In this document: piece after piece, positions 11,409-22,833 of the stretch
How positions within the stretch are numbered: position 1 is the stretch's first letter
Layout: every line of letters starts with the position of its first letter
From: Isoetes taiwanensis
Lineage: Eukaryota > Streptophyta > Lycopodiopsida > Isoetales > Isoetaceae
Direction: 5' to 3'
Length of the DNA stretch: 64,000 bases
Assembly: GCA_021234155.1 (NCBI GenBank)
Contig: JAJEKV010000030.1
Location: forward strand, 13,080,718-13,144,717
Translations under genes and position numbers: made by a program
Notes under the pieces: generated by a model
The model's input: the letters and a program-made list of their open reading frames with translations, nothing else
Databases searched by the model: none
Told to the model about the DNA's origin: nothing

Positions 11409-13255
11409 TTATATAGAAGTGAATAGGCTTAAACAGGCATGCTGAGGCCAATATCTTTTAAGGTGTTGAATATTAATAGGGTTTGGCAACTCTAAACCTG
11501 TACCAAGATCTGTCAATCTATAAGATGAGCAGCCAGCATCTCCTAAAATCTGATAGGGACCTTCCCAGGGGTTTTTAAACTTGGGAAGCTTTCCTTCATC
11601 TGCAGCATTCCACTTCAAAACTAATTCCATAGGTGCAAACTTATCTTGCAGTTTGTGAGCAGCCTTAAAGGCTGCTGGACTCTTAGCCTTCTTCAGCAAG
11701 TTGTAATTCTTTGCAACAAACCTTTCTTCATCCAATTTTAACAGAACTTCATACCTGTGCTTCAAGGCTTCAGAAAACTCCAATTCAAGCTTGAGTGTCA
11801 TCCTTAAAGAGGGTATCTCTAACTCGACTGGAATGACAGCCTCTACTCCATATACTAAACTGAAAGGTGAGGCATTAGTAGCTGTTTTAGAGGTGATTCT
11901 ATGAGCCCAAAGAGCATCATATAATCTCAAGTGCCAATCCCTTTTGTTTTGGCAAACTGTTTTCTGCAAAACACCCTTAAGCACTTTGTTAGTAGACTCA
12001 GCTTGGCCATTTCCTTGAGGATAATAGGCTGAGCTTTTCACATGCTTGATCTTGAGGCTTGAAACAAGAAAATTAATCACCTCACTAATAAAAGTAGAGC
12101 CTCTATCAGTCAGAATTTTAAAGGGAATGCCAAACCTAGAGCAAATATTTTCATGCAAAAATATGGCAGTGGTATGGGCATTTGCTTTCCTTAAGGGTGC
12201 TGCTTCTGACCACTTAGTGAACAGGTCTGTAGCTACAACAATGTATTCATGCTGGGATGAGGATGGAGGATTGATAGGGCCAACATAGTCCAATCCCCAA
12301 ACTTGAAATGGCCCAGGGGATACAATTCCTGTAAGATGAGCAGGGTGCAAGATTCTTTTGCCAAAGATCTGGCATTGATGACAAGTCTTTATAACATCAT
12401 AACAATCTTTAAATAAATGAGGCCAAAAGTAACTAGACCTCAATATTTTCTTGGCAGTTGTGTCTGCTGCAAAATGACCACCACAAACACCTTTGTGATT
12501 TTCAGCAAGTACCAGGGCAGCTTCATCTTCGTCAACACACCTTAAGAGCACACCATCCCTGTTTACCTTGCACAAAATGTCACCAACCAAGGAGTAAGTC
12601 AAACATTTTAACTTAAACTTGTAAGCTTGGCTTTTTGAAAATTCAGAGGGTATCTCTTGATACTGAAGGAACCTCCTAATAGGTTGTTGCCAACCTTGAG
12701 CTTGTATATCTGAAAAGTCCTGCTCATTTACAACAAGGTTAGTCATTTCTTCTTCTTGTACAACCTCCTCATGTTCAAAGTAGGCAGCAGGTAAGTATAA
12801 ACTCGGGTTGTTCAATACATGAATGACCTTTACCTTTAAATCATAAGATTGGAGCCTACAAGCCCATCTATGAAGCTTGGGTTTTTCTAATTTCTTACCA
12901 TACAAAAAAGGCATGGGGCTCTGCTGCATGTAGATAGTGGCTTGGGATTTTTGTAGAAGATGTCCCTGTCTTTCTATCAAAAAGATGAGAGCAGCAACAC
13001 TCCTTTCTATCTTAGCATACCTCTCTTCAGTTTGAGACCATTGCTTGCTTGCAAAAGCAATGGGGTACCTATCATGCAAAATGGCAACTCCAGCAGCCTT
13101 TTTAGTAATGGTTATATAAACTTTAAATGGTAATGAAAGGTTTGGAGTTTTTAAAAGTGTAGAATGGCAAATAGCCTCTATGATCTGCAAAAAAGCTTTT
13201 TCACACTCATCAGTCCAAACAACAGGCCTATATTTACTTTCTCTTTTACTTTCTC
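11409..13255 (-). pseudogene. Gypsy RNase H-integrase fragment
   Basis: A 593-codon open frame (13190-11409), open upstream to about 13255, encodes the end of a Ty3/Gypsy pol. RNase H comes first (ITKKAAGVAILHDRYPIAFASKQWSQTEERYAKIER with its conserved Glu region), then an HHCC zinc finger (HKGVCGGH ... CHQCQ). The integrase core follows: Asp in VWGLDYVGPI, Asp in ILTDRGSTF and Glu in PQGNGQAESTNK. The C-terminal region (PWEGPYQILGDAG) resembles the GPY/F module. No chromodomain is seen, so it is not a chromovirus. Gag, protease and most of RT are missing: the sequence breaks at about 13255, where a pyrimidine-rich stretch begins. The open frame itself is well kept. It lies inside the Copia element, on the same strand. 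Confidence 0.88.
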
Positions 13256-16208
13256 TTAGCAGGCAGCTTGTGGGAAGCTCTTAACTAGCATTTCTTCTAG
13301 CATTGTTCCTAGTGTGCATGCTACTAGTTGGCTAAATATACCTTTGAATCAAATTGGTGCCATGTTGCATACAAGGGTGAATAAACGTTTGAACGTATTT
13401 AACTCCCTGAAGAGTAAACCTTGTGGGCAATTTCAATGGGTTGTGCTGAAGCTAATTGGCATTGATAAATATCCCAGTTCGGAAGTTCCTAGAATGGGAC
13501 TTATTATTGGAATTCATTAGAATTCATGTTATTTACATTTGCTTATAATTTTTCCCATATACTCTCTTTACCTTTTTCCTTGGCCGAAATTTGGCTATCT
13601 TCTCGGCCTTTATGAATGGCGGAGGCTGCTGGCCGAGTAACCTAGGCAAGGATCTGCTAGCTTCTGCCCAAGGGATCTGCTGGATTCTGCCCAACGTTTT
13701 TGGCAGACCATATCTAACTAGGGATGGTGCATGACCTTTTTTCCCGGGCTCTACATATATAGAGGGATTTTCCCTTACAGACTCAACTCAGTTTGGGTTT
13801 TGGAGGACGGATTTTCCCTAACAGACTCAGATCAAGTTCAATGAAGGCTGTCAGGCCGCCCCTGATGCTGGCATTTTGCATGCACACAAGGCATTTGTCT
13901 GGAAGAATGCATGAGCAGTATAGAAAGTTGTGGCAAAAGTAGCAAGCAGAGCTTTTGTACCAAATGAAAATTATCAGGAGTCCCATATACAAGGATATGG
14001 TGAAGCTTCCAATCCGTTCTGGAAACACAAAATATAGATGCCGACTTTGCAGAAAACCAGGTATTTCTGTGATTTTTTAGTTATAATGATGCTTATCTGA
14101 GCTAAAAATCCGCCCGTTCATATGCTAAGGGTTTGTACATGCATTCCATTCTCAATTTTAAGATGTAAAGCAGCTTGAAATGTGAAAGTTTACATTCTTT
14201 TGGCTGAATATATGTCTATGAACAAGAGCAGTTTCTGAACGAAATTTATCCACATACTTCAAGAGGAAAATCCATCTGGTATATTTTAGATGTCCCTTTG
14301 TCCTTTTACATGCCCGGGGAAACATCAGGCTTATTCTTAAATCTTTTCGCATGTCCATGATATAGGCATAGGATGGGCCTGTCATGTATCATAATGATTC
14401 CATCTGCCTTAGTGTAGACATTTATATGTCCCCTTTATATGCTTATGCAAACAAATCTGAGCTGGTTACTAAGCTATTGCATACATAGACCTAGTTGATA
14501 ACCGTGTGCTTTCTTAACACTTTAACATCCAGTTGGGACATTTTATGAAAGACACGGACATGACAGTAATATTTGAAATATTTTTAATCTTGCATTTGCT
14601 CTTCTAAGTCTCTAATGGAAAGATATTCATGATGTCTACAGAGGTTCTTGCCTACGGGTCCTCAACAGACCTGAGGTTCTTGCCTAAGTGTCCTGATGTC
14701 CTTATTTCAGAACCGTGGGGATTTTTTTAAGGATTATTTGCATTATGTTCACGGCCGTCTATGCTAATAGGATGTGTTAGCTCTTTCTTTTTTGCATAAA
14801 CTAGAGTGATTTCTTTCCACGCTTATTTGTTCTTTTGGGCAAAAGATTTACATTAGGTGATCGGTTGACAACCGAGAAGCCTAAGGTACCTTTTGGCCCT
14901 TGCATTTTTACCCAGTTTATGGCTAATAATGTATTGGTTGGCTGCAGGTACGGGCTTCTCCTCTTAATGTATTTCTTTTGTCCGATTTGTATCAGGTGAG
15001 CTGAGAAGTTGACAGTGACCAAGATCAAAGTTGGACTTTGGTTGAAAATGGAGACATTATTATGGAAGTTAAAGCTAAAAGTGTGATCTCAGGCTTGATC
15101 TTATGCTGATTGCTTGTTCTTTCTTTCACAATCCCAAGGTACTCTGCTACAGAGGGTTTTTTCATAGAATTATACATAATTTTCGAGGATATTAAGTTAT
15201 GTTAATAAGATGCTCAGACGTTAAACATTAAAATACTGTTTTTGCATGATAATATGCTAGTCGGGGTATTGGTTCTACCAACCAGGCCAATGTATCTTAT
15301 TTTTATACATGCTAGAGGAATCATATGTGCTATATCTACTGGCTGCAGTAAGTTTTTTGAGATTTTTTTAAGGTTCTAGTTGTGGTACTGGAATCACCTT
15401 CTTATTTATGAGAACGGATATCTGTTATGGTAAACCCTTAATACTAAAAATCTTGCTGTTACCACTACTTATCTTTCTGTTCCAAACAGGAATGTTGCAT
15501 GACTAAAAGCCTCAACGTTCTTAATGATATGCAAGTTCTACTGGTTTTTTAAGAAAAAAACAATGATCATACGTGGATCCTACATGGCTTTAAGGAAGAT
15601 GCCTCAAACTGAATTTATATTGTATAATATGTTGTAACAAAACAGAACTTAATTTTAAAAGTCTTTCCTTTTGAATTAGGCAGTTAAGGCTTTTACATTA
15701 TTATTATGAAACTTGAAGGCATTTCACATTGTGTAGGGAAGTTTGATTGTATGGTCTATTTAAAGATCATGGTGGTCATTGCTGATAGGATATATTGGTT
15801 TATGGCTATCCAAATTATTAACGTTTGTTAAGACTCTTTGGAACCTGAGAATTACATGGGTAACCTGCATGTGGTTCCCTTTGGAATTATTGGATATTGA
15901 TTAAATTGGGCAGAGAAGACCTTGTTTTCTTCCCTTTGGAATTATTGGATATTGATTAAATTGGGCAGAGAAGACCTTGTTTTCTGGAAATGCTAAGGTA
16001 TGATATCATTGAACATTGTCTATTGGATTCAATCCTTAGGGATACGATTAGGAATCTAGATTAGACTATAGACTATTGTTATATGAGAACATTAATGCTG
16101 GATAGCAGGAAAGGATGGTACCATCTAGGACTTAACAGTTCTTGTATGGCCAGATAAGACAGCGGCGGGATTGACTAATGCTGATGTTTGTGCTAGTATA
16201 TACTAGTT
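13256..16208. other. non-coding right arm of the insertion in the Copia pol
   Basis: No coding signal or matching LTR was found. A TATA-like element (CTACATATATAGAGG) lies at about 13751 on the plus strand. A 55-bp unit is duplicated in tandem at 15875-15929 and 15930-15984. The Copia integrase frame resumes at about 16209. This stretch is not visibly similar to 8333-11408, so it is not the partner LTR; its origin is unknown. Confidence 0.4.
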
Positions 16209-17028
16209 CAAGCCGGTTTTTTTGTAAGTTCTTCTGGCACATGAGCATATGCTAAGCAACCATAGGCTTTCAGTCTGGCATAGTCAGGAGTTTTTGAACA
16301 CCATAGTGTCAAGGGAATCTCTCCTTTGATGCTTATAGAAGGCAATAAATTCTGCACAAAACTGCTGCCTTGACAGCCTCTTCCCAGAGGAAATTTGGTA
16401 ATCATGTATACTTGAGCATCCTCCTAACTGCATTAAGTATAGTTCTATTCCTCCTCTCAGCAATTCCATTTTGTTGGGGGGAGAATCTGCACGTCAACTG
16501 CCTCTTGATGCCAAGTTTATTGCAATAGTACTTAAATTCATTTGATAAGAATTCACCTCCCCTATCTGTGCGTAGGCATCTAACTTTTCTTCCAGTTTCC
16601 AACTGTACTTCATTCACAAACTTGAAGAGCCAGATCCTTGGTACTCAGGCAATAAACTTTGGCCATCCTGCTATAATCATCCAATCCAATACTCCTTTTG
16701 CCCTTTTTAAGGATTTCTTGAAACCTTGTATGCTTGCCTAGAATACATCCTGCACATTTAAACTTTTCATCTTTAATTTCGGATGCTTCAATCAGGCCCT
16801 TTTTAATTAAGAGCTCTATTGTTTTGGAATTCACATGACACATTCTTTCATGCCATAATTTAACATTTGAACAAGTCACCAGATTGATACTTTGAGCATA
16901 ATGATCAGGATTCAACCCAAATAAATTTCCAACTCTCTTGCCAACAAATTTCAGTTTATTATCACAAAACACCTTACATTGCAATCTTTCAAATAAAACC
17001 TTGTATCCAAGATCTACTAATTGACATA
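16209..17028 (-). pseudogene. Copia GAG-pre-integrase and integrase
   Basis: Minus-strand frames 16984-16610, 16617-16402 and 16405-16208 overlap through small frame shifts. They give, in order, KLWHERMCHVNSKTIELL with CAGCILGKHTRFQ (the GAG-pre-integrase zinc-binding region), an integrase core with LDDYSR, then CLRTDRGGEF (Asp) and SPQQNGIAERRNRT (Glu), and GCLAYAHVPEE, typical of the region after the core. It belongs between the protease part at 24.86 kb and the RT part at 8.33 kb. About 40-50 codons that normally follow the HVPEE region were not found on either side of the downstream insertion. Confidence 0.88.
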
Positions 17029-17037
17029 CAAAGATTA

Positions 17038-17041
<4 letters not shown>
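17029..17041. repeat. 13-bp target-site duplication, left copy
   Basis: CAAAGATTAAGTT occurs here and again at 24844-24856, exactly flanking the LINE. Deleting the LINE and one copy restores the Copia protease-to-integrase reading frame, which proves the insertion. Confidence 0.95.
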
Positions 17042-17074
<33 letters not shown>

Positions 17075-17300
17075 ATAGCAAGAGTCAGTTTTACCATTAA
17101 TTATAAAATCTCAGGAACATAACATGTTTGTGCTTTATAAGGCAGCACATGAAAAAGTAACAGAACATTTAAGAGCATCATACTATGAATATGAGCTCAA
17201 GAATAACAAGCCTAACAAGAAATTCGCAGAAGAGGTAGCAGAAACTGATAAGCCAGTAAGAAAATGATCTTCCGTGTGAACAGGTCCAAAAAATCTGAAT

Positions 17301-17990
17301 TCAGTTGTTGAGGGAGGCCACTCTGAGCTTGAACTGCAAAAACCTGCAAAAAGGCAATCCTTCCCGAGACATAGATAGATCCTGATTAGATAAGAGCAAG
17401 GGTGTGATTAACAGATGGCTATGGAAGGGGGGTCCCGTGATCATTGAAGAAGCAATCATTGAAATAGGCATTGAAAGGGTCAGTGGATCCAAAGAGGTAT
17501 TGATTTGGGCCCCAATTATTTGAGTAGAAGAGCCTGAATTTATCCTTGTCCTCCAGTAATATCAGCAAGGAGCCATACAGATCAGCAATAAGTTTGTGAT
17601 TGTAGTACATGGTTCTGTATCTTGTTAACTGCCTTTCAGTGAGAAGAAAGTGATGATTGGCCAAGAAAGCCCAAAGGCAATGGATCTGAACCACTTCCCT
17701 ACAGAAGATAGATGCCCAAAGATCCTCACTTTCCTTCAGATATCTCATGCGTCCCCTTTTCATAAGAAACGACTCCATAGATGTTGCAATATCATTCTTC
17801 ATGACTGAATCCACCGGGTGCTGGCTGAATGGCGAGCTATCATCGAATTTTCTTGCTCCATCCCCACGCAGGAAGTTAAGATATTCTAGTTTCATCAGAA
17901 AATAAAACATTAGAATCTACAATATTTAGATTGGAAGCAAATAAATTATAAAATCCCCTGTAAGCTCCATGAAGCTCCCATTTCCTGTCA
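17301..17990 (-). CDS. unknown ORF at the 3' end of the LINE
   Basis: After ORF2 ends at 18012 there is a further reading frame (17910-17419, then 17492-17301), with related in-frame coding upstream (HKNKVGTNHDRKWELHGAYRG). It encodes segments such as WASIFCREVVQIHCLWAFLANHHF and LLEDKDKFRLFYSNNWGPNQY. It has no RNase H Asp/Glu pattern that I can recognise, although some plant L1 elements carry an RNase H there. It has no other motif I know. It could be an accessory LINE ORF, a captured transcript, or 3' UTR that happens to be open. The composition (Phe, Tyr, Leu, charged residues) looks protein-like. Confidence 0.4.
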
Positions 17991-18011
17991 TGATTAGTTC
18001 CAACCTTATTC

Positions 18012-20570
18012 TTATGAGCAAAGAGCAATAGTTTCAAAATCAAATTGGAAGTTCATTTTGATCCAGAAAACTGAAGGTCTATTCTTCCCATATAAAACAC
18101 GATTCCTAGCCTTCCAAATATTCCAAAGGGCAATGAAAATAACAGTGTTTTTAAAGGTGTCACCGTTTTGGATCAAGGAAAGCAAATTTCCATCATAGTG
18201 AAACCCAAATTTTCCAGCAATCCAATTCCAGAAACTATTCAACTTAGTGCAACTGAAAATGTGACACATATCTTCAATCTCATTGCAACCTAAAGGGCAG
18301 TCTGGCATAACATTAGAATATTTTTTGGAAAGGGATTGTAAGTTACTTAAACTGCCATTAGCAATAAGCCATATACAGTAGGAAATTTTTGGAGGGCAGT
18401 AAGAGTCCCATACATTCTTGAAGAGCTCTCTTAGCTGAGTAAAATTGATACCCCATTTGGTCATAGCCTTAATATTAGTAGGATCATGGGAAAGGCACTT
18501 ATAAATATCTCTCACTTTATAGTCAAACTTACCATTGAGGGACCAGTCACCTTTCCCTGAGTTAGGAGAAAGATTTGCCAAATAAGGCTTGATAAGGAGA
18601 TATACTTTCCTGTCAGAAGATGTACCTTTGATGGTATTTTTGAGAGCAGTCCAAGAAATCAGCCTACATCCATTAAAAAGATCTCTAATGTAATAAAGAC
18701 CAGCATCATGCCATTTCTTGCAGATCCTAGGATGTTTGATTGCCAGAACATTGGAATTATGATTAAGAAAGATAGGATTCCAGAAAATAGGCATATCAGA
18801 GTGCAAATGATCGGATGAGATAAATTGATAGTGGGGAGAAATAGAATTCCAAGCCTTAATCAGATTCTTCATCAAAGGAGAGATATTAGGAGCAGCTTTC
18901 AATTGAGTAAAGGCTGAGTTTGGTAACAAATGATGAACAGATGGATGACCAGAGGGGTGACTAAGATTGATCCAGTGTCTGATGAACTTATGAGCAGGAG
19001 ACTGGCTCCCATAGATGGCTCTCCAAACAAATTTACCTGCAAGAGATTGAGCTTGAAGAAAAAGGTCCTTATGACCAAGACCACTGTTATTTTAGTCTTG
19101 CAGATAGAGTTCCAGTTGACCAGGTGACTGCCATTCCAAATAAAGTTTCTTATAATTTTTTGGAGCTCAAGATAAATACACTTAGGGGCAATTAGAGCAG
19201 TGGAAAAGTAAACATGAGAGCTCGCAAGAACCGAGTTTGCAATGATGGTTCTACCTGCTAGAGTGAGATAATTTCTGTAATTATTCAGCTTTTTCTTAAT
19301 TCTCTGAAGAATAGGATCCCACAGCCCTTTCAAGCTCTGATTTATAGATAGAGGCATCCCTAAAAGCTTAGTGGCTTGACCCCCAGGAAGAACATTAATA
19401 CCCAGGATCTGCTGATGAGGAAGATCACCAATAATTAAGCTCTTATTGACATTAGGATAAATACCGAGGCAAACTGAAAATTGATAAATGACTTTAAGGA
19501 AGCAGTCAATATTAGGCAAATCAGCTTCAAGGAAGGAAAAAGTATCATCAGCATATTGAAGCATGGTAAGATACTCATCTGAGTTGGGGAGCTTGAGTCC
19601 TTTAATGAAGCCATTTTCCTGATAGTGAGTAATGACTCTGGTAAGCAGTTCAGCTGCAACTAGGAAGAGGTAAGGAGCAAGAGGACATCCCTGTCTAACT
19701 CCACAGGATAAAGAGAAAAAACCAGAGGGCACACCATTAATAAGCACAGCTGATTTGGATCTGAGATTAAGCCCAAGGATGAGCTTAATAAGCTTAGGAT
19801 GAAACCCAAGCTTGACCATGGCAAATTCAAGAAAATCCCATCTGGCCGAGTCAAAGGCTCTCTTGAAATCCAGTTTAAGTAAGATGCAGTTCTGGTTTGA
19901 AGTTTTGTTCCAGTGTAATCCCTCCATGGCTGCCACATAATTATCCAGAATGTATCTCTTGGGCGAGAAAAAGTCGACCTGATTGGGACTGATGTTCCTT
20001 TGAAGATAGTCAATTAATTAAAGGAGAGCAATAATCTTGGCACAAAGCTTATAGGAAGTATTAGTGAGAGAGATAGGTCTCCAATCTTGAAATTTATTTG
20101 GATGATCAACTTTTGGGATCAAAGCTATGAATCCACTGGCAATAGAAGTCTGAAGACAATCATTATTCCAGAAGTCATGAACCATGGAAGTAATGTCATC
20201 TTTGAGGATATCGAGAATTTAACATAAAATTCAGGTGGCAACCCATCGGGAGGGACGGGGATTTTCCTTTCTTGAGAGGAAAGGGTAGTTAGGATCTCAT
20301 TCGGGAAGGAGGGTCACATACAGCAGCATTCATAACTTCAGGAGCATCAGGGAGGATACCATTGACCAGATTTTTGAAGTCAGTTGCCTTGGCCATATCG
20401 GGAATAGATTTGCTCATAAAAATATCCATATATTTGTCTCTAAAGAAAGAAGAAATTTCAGAGTAAGAAGAGTATTTTTCCCCACTATCATCCTCTACTT
20501 CTGTTATAGAATTTCTGAGCACCCTACTTTTAGCTACCCTGAAAAAGAACTTTGAGCTGCCAGAATCCAT
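18012..20570 (-). pseudogene. LINE ORF2 reverse transcriptase and zf-RVT region
   Basis: Minus-strand frames 20570-20289, 20013-19660, 19936-18899 and 18929-18012 together encode the RT. An N-terminal RT block (in a second frame around 20250) precedes LLKLDFKRAFDSARWDFL, GVRQGCPLAPYLF and the catalytic LQYADDT. It continues through KLLGMPLS and WNGSHLVNWNSICK to a zf-RVT region (CPPKISYCIWLIANGSL, CPLGCNEIEDMCHIFSC and WNIWKARN). The YADD active site and the invariant QGCPLSPYLF-type motif are kept. Frame changes near 19.95, 20.25 and 18.92 kb break it into pieces. It performs target-primed reverse transcription in intact elements. Confidence 0.9.
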
Positions 20571-20900
20571 TTGGTTGGAGTATTTAATTTTACATCTGAT
20601 GGCTGACCCTTTAGCTTCTATCTCCTCAATATTTCTAATCTTTCTTTCAAGAACTTCCTCTCCTACTTGCAGGTTTAGATTAGTTGGATCATCTTTGAAG
20701 TAAAGATCTGATTTCTTTCATTAGCATAAGAAGCTGGTTTTTTTCCATTTCACCACGAAGATGCCTATCTTTGGACCATTTCTTAATCCAAGATTTGATA
20801 GCTTTGATTTTGGAATAGAACTGATTGCCCTGATGCATACTTATATTTCTAATGAGAGAGATCCTCGTAAAAAGCACAAAACTGAGAGCAGAAATTCTCA

Positions 20901-21711
20901 TTATTCAGAGAGATGTATTGAACTTAAAAGGGGTACTTCCCTGTCTTTGGATCCTAATGACATGAGAAGTATGAAGAAACTGAGGTTGATGATCAGAGAT
21001 GGAAGTACCCTCATCACTAGAGACATAACTGTTATCCCAGAAGGAGGTGGAGGGATTAGAGACATAGAATCGGGTCCAAAGTACAATAGACTCTAGCTCT
21101 ATCTTTTTGCTTATTTGACCAAGTATAGTTGGCGGTCGAGGAGGGATATAAATCAGGCCATTATCAGAAATAAGGGAATCCTGGCTTGTCTCTCGGATCT
21201 AGTCATATTAATTTTGTTCCCTAACTTCAGGTCCGGGAAGGAGTGTTATTAAAGTCCCCAAAGAATAATCCGGTTGTCCAAATTTTGAGAGGCTAGCCAA
21301 GAGTTGATCTCTTTCCAAGCAGGTTCTCTATCATTTGGATTAGTTGGAGCATAGATGTTAACAATACCAAAGACGTAATTGGAAACAGAAAAAGTAACAC
21401 TTGCCATGATCGGAAGGGCCATTGTAGCAAGAGATATGATTAAGATCAGCCCTCCAAATGATAGCAAGGCCACCACTCGCCCCCACAGAATCAATCCAAA
21501 TAGAGGAGGAATTTGGATATATCCAATCACCCAAGTTGCTAGCTTCAAAGGAGGGAAGCTTAATCTCCTGAAGAAGAATAATATCAGCTTTATATAGCCT
21601 GATTTGAGCAATGGCTCTTCTTCTCTTAAGAGGGCCTTTAATTCCTCTAAGATTCCAAGATAAAATCTTCATATCTAGAAGGAAAATAAGAAAGGAAGAG
21701 GGAAAAGTCAA
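20901..21711 (-). pseudogene. LINE ORF2 endonuclease (APE-type)
   Basis: The frame at 21711-21358 begins MKILSWNLRGIKGPLKRR and continues KADIILLQEIKL, giving the Asn and Glu of the apurinic-endonuclease-like domain. A frame shift leads to 21611-21249 (NIYAPTNPNDREPAWKEINSW). The Asp/Asn motif GDFN is present near 21260 but in a third frame. Residues supporting the rest of the domain continue in pieces toward 20.9 kb. The enzyme nicks target DNA in intact elements. Shifts in frame make this copy non-functional. Confidence 0.85.
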
Positions 21712-21752
21712 AGTCTATAAGATTTTGATTTCTTTTTGCTCCTAGTATTTTT

Positions 21753-22610
21753 TTAGTGAGTCTTGTTCAACCCTGACACAGACTTTCCTTTGTTGTCCCT
21801 AGCCTTCTTTCTAGATTTACTAGCTGGATGATCTTTGTCAGGGACAGATGGTTTGACAGAATTTTCAAGAAGATACTCTTCCTTCCCCCAATTCTCTTTA
21901 TCAATTAGGTTATCCTCACCCTCACTATTATCACTATGGTCACTATTATCAGAATAACCACCAGGATAAAAATGAAACATAGAATTAATTTCAAGATTAT
22001 TTAGAGGAGCAGGAAGATTAACTTGCCTGGAATTTTCATGTTGCTCCTCCTCTTCTGCACCTTGTGGAGTCTCAGGGACATAGTCACAAGAATCCAAATT
22101 ACTAACCTCTCTTTCCTGTGATTGATCCTTATCTTCTGAGTCGAGAGCCATTTGCAGTGAAGCTAGCTGATCTGCAACCTTACTGGATATTTTTGGAGGA
22201 CTGAGGGGCACATTTATAATGGGGTAATCCAAATCAATAAGAGATGGCAGAGAAGGCAGAACTGGAGAGATAGGAGAAGACTGTTTGGGGGGTGAGAAAA
22301 CCTGGGTTGATTGTGGTGCAGGAAGAGCAGTAGAGGGATAACATATTTTGCTCTTATATAAATCAGGATCTAAATTAATATCTGGGTCAGATAATACCTG
22401 AAAAGCGTTTTGACAGCCTATAAGCAGCTTATCTTGATGTTGATTCACACTCCCTTGTTGCAGATTGTTTCCATCATAGTTGATTTCCTTGGTATGGCAA
22501 ACAGATTTGGAAAGTACCAAGTCTGATTGACAATGAGGCACATTAGGAGTTATATTTTGTTGAGTTAGGCTTGCTGAAGTAGCGAGAAGAAGTCCGTGAA
22601 TTCTTTCCAA
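21753..22610 (-). pseudogene. LINE ORF1 C-terminal, Ser/Pro/acidic-rich part
   Basis: This frame (285 codons) lies between the ORF1 nucleic-acid-binding domain and the endonuclease. It is rich in Ser, Pro, Gln and acidic residues (for example SDNSDHSDNSEGEDN) and ends in a basic stretch (SRKKARDNKGKSVSG). Plant L1 ORF1 proteins often end in such disordered tails. A short overlapping frame (22957-22565) bridges it to ORF1, so it is best read as the frame-shifted end of ORF1. Confidence 0.6.
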
Positions 22611-22833
22611 AGAGAATTCATTTTTCGTTTAGCTTTATCCCGAGATTTTATAGTTAATGATCCGGTCTTGCTGACATTTTTGATTGGAAAGTCCATAAGA
22701 TTGTAACAATGGCCCTTTTCTTGTCTTCTAGCATCCTTGATGATATTGGTCAGAGTCAAACATAAGTCATGGGAACATTGATTAACTTTTTCTGGAGTAG
22801 TACCTTTAACCAACAGTTTTGGCTCCCCAATTG

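Noticed and set aside
11409-13190. A live host gene derived from Gypsy integrase, because the 593-codon frame is open
   Set aside because: No start, promoter or intron evidence; it lies inside a dead Copia and stops abruptly at 13255, so a young truncated insertion explains it.
8333-16208. The two roughly 2.95-kb non-coding arms (8333-11287 and 13255-16208) as a pair of long LTRs around the Gypsy fragment
   Set aside because: The lengths agree, but start, end and interior sequences show no similarity by eye and no target duplication was found.
20761-21096. Plus-strand frame of 111 codons
   Set aside because: Antisense shadow of the LINE ORF2 on the minus strand.
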